Assembly (NCBI GenBank): GCA_047967505.1
Contig: CM106538.1
Strand: one strand, 5' to 3'
Origin: Dipteris shenzhenensis
Lineage: Eukaryota; Polypodiophyta; Polypodiopsida; Gleicheniales
DNA length: 64,000 bases
The notes beneath the pieces are model-generated. The model was not told where the DNA came from. It searched no databases and saw nothing but the letters and a program-made list of their open reading frames with translations. Positions 34,601 through 40,600 of this stretch are shown one piece after another. A program made the position numbers and the translations under genes. Position 1 is the stretch's first letter. Every line of letters begins with the position of its first letter.

Positions 34601-37600
34601 AATACAGCCCCCACTCCTGTCTATTGTGGGGGACCACACCTCGAGCCCCCTCCTCGGGCCCTCTGGAACTCCCAACAAAGTATCTTCTCCAATGGTTGTT
34701 GATGCACACAATCATGAAGACCATGCACGTTCCAACTCATGGTAGACCAGCTCATGGGAGGAGGGGGGGTGTTGAGCAAGGCCTCCTATGAGTGGGATCC
34801 TAAACAAAATCTTTGATGTCCAGTGATTTCGAAGCTTGGAGGGGAAGTAGTCCTCGTCCATACGATGGCACATCAGAGGCATGACAGCCTCAATACCTAC
34901 CTTCAAGGCCCAGTGCAACATGAAGGAAGCCTCTTCCCCTAATCAGCTATTACACTTCTGAGGTGGCCGATTAGCAATCTGTGTGAGCTAAAGTTTCTTT
35001 TTTTTTTCAAGAAAATTATTTCATTAAGTATGAAAGAAAACCGCGAGAGCAAGCTCAAATGCGGGAGTACATCATGCAATGCATGACGACAAAAAAAGCT
35101 CAAAATGAGCTAATAAAGATCCAAGGCGGAGGCTGAAAATGCCATCTCAACCCTGAAGGAGACTCAGAGAAGAAGGGAGATCCTCTCCAAACTCTGAAAA
35201 AAGTAACTCTCCTGGCTATGGCTGCTCTGGAGGATCCGTGCATGCTCGCCCAAATGGCCATCAGAGAGTGTACTGTGTCGGTCCAAATAGTGGCCATAGT
35301 CTGGGAAGGGTGAACCTGGATACTCTCCATCGCCTCTGTACATCTGGCTCTCCAAATATGCCAAGCTGCAATGCTAGCCAAAATCTCCCAAGACGCATCT
35401 ACTGGGGCATGAGCAGCTCTGAAAGGAGTGACGGGAACGTCCTGGAGGGAACACGACTCCACTGAGTGTCGATGTACAATGAAAGCTAGATCTGGATCAT
35501 GTCCCTCGCAGAACACCCGTGGGCCAGTAAGAGATAACCAAGCCACTCAACCCCAGGTCATATAGAAAAGTGTTGTATGAAAGATACTGAAAATCCCAGC
35601 AACATCTTTCTAGATCGTCCTCGCCTATCTGCACTCCCAAAGGCAATGCTGTACTGACTCAACTACCATGTGACAATGAGGACAAGTAAGGTCAGCCCCA
35701 AACCTGGATCTCCATAGGTTCCCTGGAGTCCCTCCATGAATATAAAGCCAAAAGAAAAGAGTGATCTTTCTATTCCTGAGGGATTTCCAAAGCCTACGCC
35801 AAAAGTTCTTCCGCAAAACTGTGGAAATCTGAAAACTATCCCAATGTGGCGCCTACCGTAGAGGCAGGTCTCCTCTCCCATCTAGAGCAATGCATATAAT
35901 GTGACACTCCAAGTGGCCTATCATGATCATCCAAAATCGAGTCATTCCACATTACTGGCTGTCTGTGAATTTCTTCATGAGAGTTGGGTGGAACTCTGCG
36001 AAGTGTGTTCTTGAAGCAGCCCCAAGCTTTCAGAATAGCAGCCATGAGAGAGGAAGGGGGAGATTTGAGATGGGCTGAAGTAAAGATCCATTTGCTCCTG
36101 TCTAACCAATCTCCCCCATGAGAAGGGGCACAAGATTGAATGCTGCGTGAGATAAAATCCTTCCAAGGCTCCTGTCCAGGCATCAATCCACGTACTACAA
36201 ACTTGCAGAGTAAGGCCATGCACTGCAAGTTCGGATTAATAATATTGAGACCTCCTTCTCCTGTGGGGAGAATGAGGGTCTCCTAAGCTACCGTGGCTAC
36301 AACATTTGAGTTGCCATCTAAGCCACTCCATAGGAAGTTCCTGATAGGTCTCATTAGCTGACCAATACAACCTGTAGATCTGCACCAACATGAGCAGACA
36401 AACCAGGTGGTGGCCAATAAGACCTGGTTCACAACTACGACTTTGGATGCAAGGTCAAGTCTGGGTGAACTCCAAAAGATGAGTTTCCTCTTGATACTCT
36501 CCAACACGGGAGCAAACTACTGTGCCGGAGAGATGCCCACCCCAACCCGGCATCCCAGATACCTGACGGAAACTCCCATTTGAATCCAAGTGAACCCTAT
36601 GTCAATCCCCCAGACTGGAGTGTCCTCATCATTGATCGAAAAACAATTGGATTTGTTTCAATTTATGTGTGCACCTGTCGGAATAAAAAGGGGGCTAAGG
36701 GGCAGCCCTAACGGACTGATCTGGTAATTTAAAATTTGTCCCCTCTGACTCCACCAATAAGAACCTGGTTGTGGGCTGATGTGTAGAGGGCTAACACCCC
36801 TCTGATCCATGTATCTGAGAAGCCAAAACGAGTAAGTGTGGCCTCCAAAAAGCCCCAATCTACCCTATCATAAGCTTTCTCAACATCCAAGAGTAGAATG
36901 GCCAGCCTGTGGCCATTATGCATGGCCCAATCCGAGGCCTCCCAAAATGAGAAGATGTTATCAAAGATGCTCCTGCCATGCACAGAACCTGTCTGCGTAT
37001 CATGAATAAGATCTGGTAGAAAGGGCTACAGACGAAGGCTCATAGCTTTAGCTAAGATTTTATACAAGGTACCCAGCTAGGTAATCGGTCTCCACTGAGA
37101 CACTGAATTCCTGTAACCCCTTTTTGGAATCAAATAAATGAAGCCCTTCGTAAGTGAGTCTGGCATCTCACCCGAGTCCCATACACCTTGCAGGGCTGAG
37201 GTAATGTGATTCCCAATCTGATCCCACAATGTAATAAAAAATAAGGGGGTAAGTCCATTTGAACCAGGACACTTGGCCTTGTAAAGGGCAGAGAGGGCAG
37301 TCTTGAACTCTACGTTGGTGAAGGGTGCATCAAGTGAAACAATCATATCCCCTGTCACCAACCCCGGTAAGTGCCGCCAAATAACCACTCTAGCATCATC
37401 TATGGCCTAAGTGTCAGGATCTACTGTAAGAAGGAAGGCATAGAAATCGGTGGCAACCTGCAAGACGGCATCTCGATGTGTTTGAAGAACTCCGTCTGAG
37501 TCAACAAGTTATGAGATGCTCTCCCTACTATGTCTAGGGCCAAGAGTAGAGAAGAACTGCTTGTTGATTCTGTCTCCCATCTGAGTCCAAAATGATTCTC

Positions 37601-40600
37601 TAGCATGAAAGACATGCTCTGCTCTTTGATCTATGAGTGACTGTTGCTAAGTCCTTGCTGCAGCAAGGTGCTCTTGAATCCAAGTATCTATAGGCCTGTT
37701 CTGCTCCTCCCTTTGCAAGGCAGCCAACTGCTGGCGAATACCTATCTCACGCCTGAGGATGTCACCCCTCCTGATACGAGCAACTGAAAGATAAAAATCA
37801 CTAATATCAGAGAGGGTTGCAGCTAAGTTTGAAGAAGAAAGCTGCCCATCCTGCAAATGAGATACCCAGGTCCTCAACACCGTCTCTGTAAGGCCCTCCT
37901 TTATATAAAAAGAATATGGAATCCTAACACTAGCAGAGCGGTGCCTCACATGGGGATCTGAGACCATCAAAACCACTGGAAAATGATCCGAAGTGGACAC
38001 CCCAACTGCAATGCGAACAGTACCACCTTTGTCAAGTGCCCAATCATTCACATAAAATCTGTCAATCCGTGCATGTATAGGCATCTGCAACCTCCTGTTC
38101 GACCAAGAAAACATGAGAGAATGTGGCTGAGTGTGAAAAGCATCATCGTGCCAAGCATCCCTGCCACTGTACTGGAAAAGGAAGGCATCCCACATTGCTC
38201 TCTCTAGGGAGTGAATTCCACCTTCTCTACGACCCCTTTTGTTTGAGGGCATTTCAACCATCTTGAAATTGCTTTCTATAATCCAAGCATCTGCAATATG
38301 TGACCAAGAGAGCAATTCTTTCCACAAAAGGACACGATCCCCTCTAGAATTGGGTGCATACAGGTTTAAAAGACCAACCTTATGCCCACCAATAAAAAGT
38401 AAAATCCATTGAGCTTTGAAGGGACTATGATCCTTAGTAAGGCTGCAAGCATCCAACCCCGGCTCACAATCTGGAAGGGTGGGACCCATGGATGCGAGCA
38501 AAGAGTGAAGTAGAGCTTTCAAGATCTACATCCTTTCTAAGCTGCTGCAACTTGTCTTTTGAAAAAATAATTGTCTTTGCGGCCGGTGGAAGCGGATGAG
38601 GATTGACTGAATGGGAATCTATTTGTCAATCGAGGTGAAGAAGCCGACTCAAACATGGTGAAGCTCCGTCCGACAATTCTTGCTGCGGGGGGAAGGAAGA
38701 CCTTTTTTTTCAGAAGGAAAGCTGAAGGGGAGGGTGGCTGAGGATGAGGGGGAGAGGGGGCAGAGAAGAGACAGGGCTGAGCTAGAGGAGGAGGTCTAGA
38801 ACAGAGGTCGCGGGGAGGTATAGGGGTGAGAGGGGCAGCCCGTGGGGGGGAGGGGTAGGGGGCAGAAATGAAGGTAGGGGGGGAGGGGGGGGCGAAAAAG
38901 CAGGTCGGGGAGGCGGATAGGGACAGGGAGGGGGGAGGAGATGCAGGAAGGGGAGGCGGATAGGGACAGGGAGGGAGTGGGTAACAGAAGCAGGGGGGGA
39001 TTGGTACTAGTGCCCGATCTTCATCTGGGTTTATGGAGAATTCTGTAATCCTACATGGAGATAAACTTAGAGAGGGAGGTGGGGAGGCTGAGGGAGGTGG
39101 AGAGGCTGAGAGAGGGGGCAGCAATTGGAAGGGGAGAGGCCGAGAGGGGGCAGCAAGGAATCTTGAGATTTCCATGTGCTAGTCACTACCTCTATCTCTA
39201 CCTTGAGAGCATCATCGTACATTACCTCTATCTCAGTTGCAATAGCAAACGTCTATGTCTTTTTTTTTTTTTTCAAGAAAATTACTTCATTAAGTATGAA
39301 AGAAAACCCCGAGAGCAAGCTCAAATGCTGGAGTACATCATGCAATGCCTGAGGAAAAAAAACAGCTCAAAATGAGTCAATGAAGATCCAAGGCGGAGGC
39401 TGATATGCCATCTCAACCCTGAAGGAGACTCAGAGAAGAAGGGAGATCCTCTCCAAACTCTGACAAAAGTAACTCTCTTGGCTGTGGCTGCTCTAGAGGA
39501 TTCCTGCATGCTCGCCCAAATGGCCATCAGAGTGTGTACCGTGTCGGTCCAAAATACTGGCCATAGTCTGGGAAGGGTGAGAACTTGGATACTCTCCATC
39601 GCCTCTGTACATCTGGCTCTCCAAATATGCCAAGCTGCAATGCTAGCTAAAATCTCCCAAGACGTGTCTACTGAGGCATGAGCAACTTTGAAAGGAGTGA
39701 AGGGAACACGACTCCACTGAGTGTTGCCGTGCAATGAAATCTGGATCTGGATCATGTACCTCGAAGAACACTTGTGGGCCAGTAAGAGATAACCAAGCCA
39801 CTGAACCCTAGGTCATAAAGAAAGTTATTGTATGAAAGATACTGAAAATCCTAGCAACATCTTTCCAGATCGTCCTCGCTTGTATGCACTCCCAAAGGCA
39901 ATGCTGTACTGACTCAACTGCCATATGACAACGAGGACAAGTAGGGTCAGCCCCGAACTTGGATCTCCATAGGTTCATTGCAATCCCTCCATGAATAGAA
40001 AACCAAAAGAAAAGAGTGATCTTACTATTCTTGAGGGATTTCGAGAGCCTAGGCCAAAAGTTTTTCCGCACAACTACGAAAATCTGAAAACTATCCCAAT
40101 GTGGCGCTTTGGAGGGCCTCCAACCTCTATTGCTGAGCTGAAATCTCCGGGCATTTCTGACTGTAAACCTCTATGTCTTAGCTCTAACATCCTAACATTT
40201 GTGTCTCCTTAGTCAATTCAAACTCAAAATTCCTGTCAATATTGGTATGTGTGAGTGGGGAGGGGTGAAGGGGGGGGAGGGCAAGTGCATGATTAAACAA
40301 AGGGGGAGGGGAGAGGATTGGGACATGAAAGAAAAGAAAGAAAGAACGAAAGTCGATTAACGTCCACGGGAGACCAAGAGGTCTATGGGACAACATGAAA
40401 GCCATCTAGTACATCAGCTTAGGGAGGGCGCAGGGCAGCTCCCAAGGAGTGCAAAAGCAGCTCCATTTATTTAGAGAGTACCTATATTGTAGCCTAGATA
40501 AAACATACACACACATATATAGTTGGCCTTACATCAGTTTAAGATTGAGAGTCTTTTGGTTTTGATTTAAACTGTCTAATGGGTAGACTGCCCATTTACC

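Larger units (their letters stand above)
26150..34745 (-). mobile_element. LINE copy b, minus strand, split by a gypsy element
   Basis: A LINE different from the hairpin family. The endonuclease start reads [10 protein letters not shown] near 34742 and continues to ~33983 ([20 protein letters not shown]). The zf-RVT-like part ([20 protein letters not shown], then [19 protein letters not shown]) lies at 26608-26800, with more C-terminal sequence at 26150-26542. The central RT is largely lost. The gypsy element 27270-33977 sits in the middle. Confidence 0.7.
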
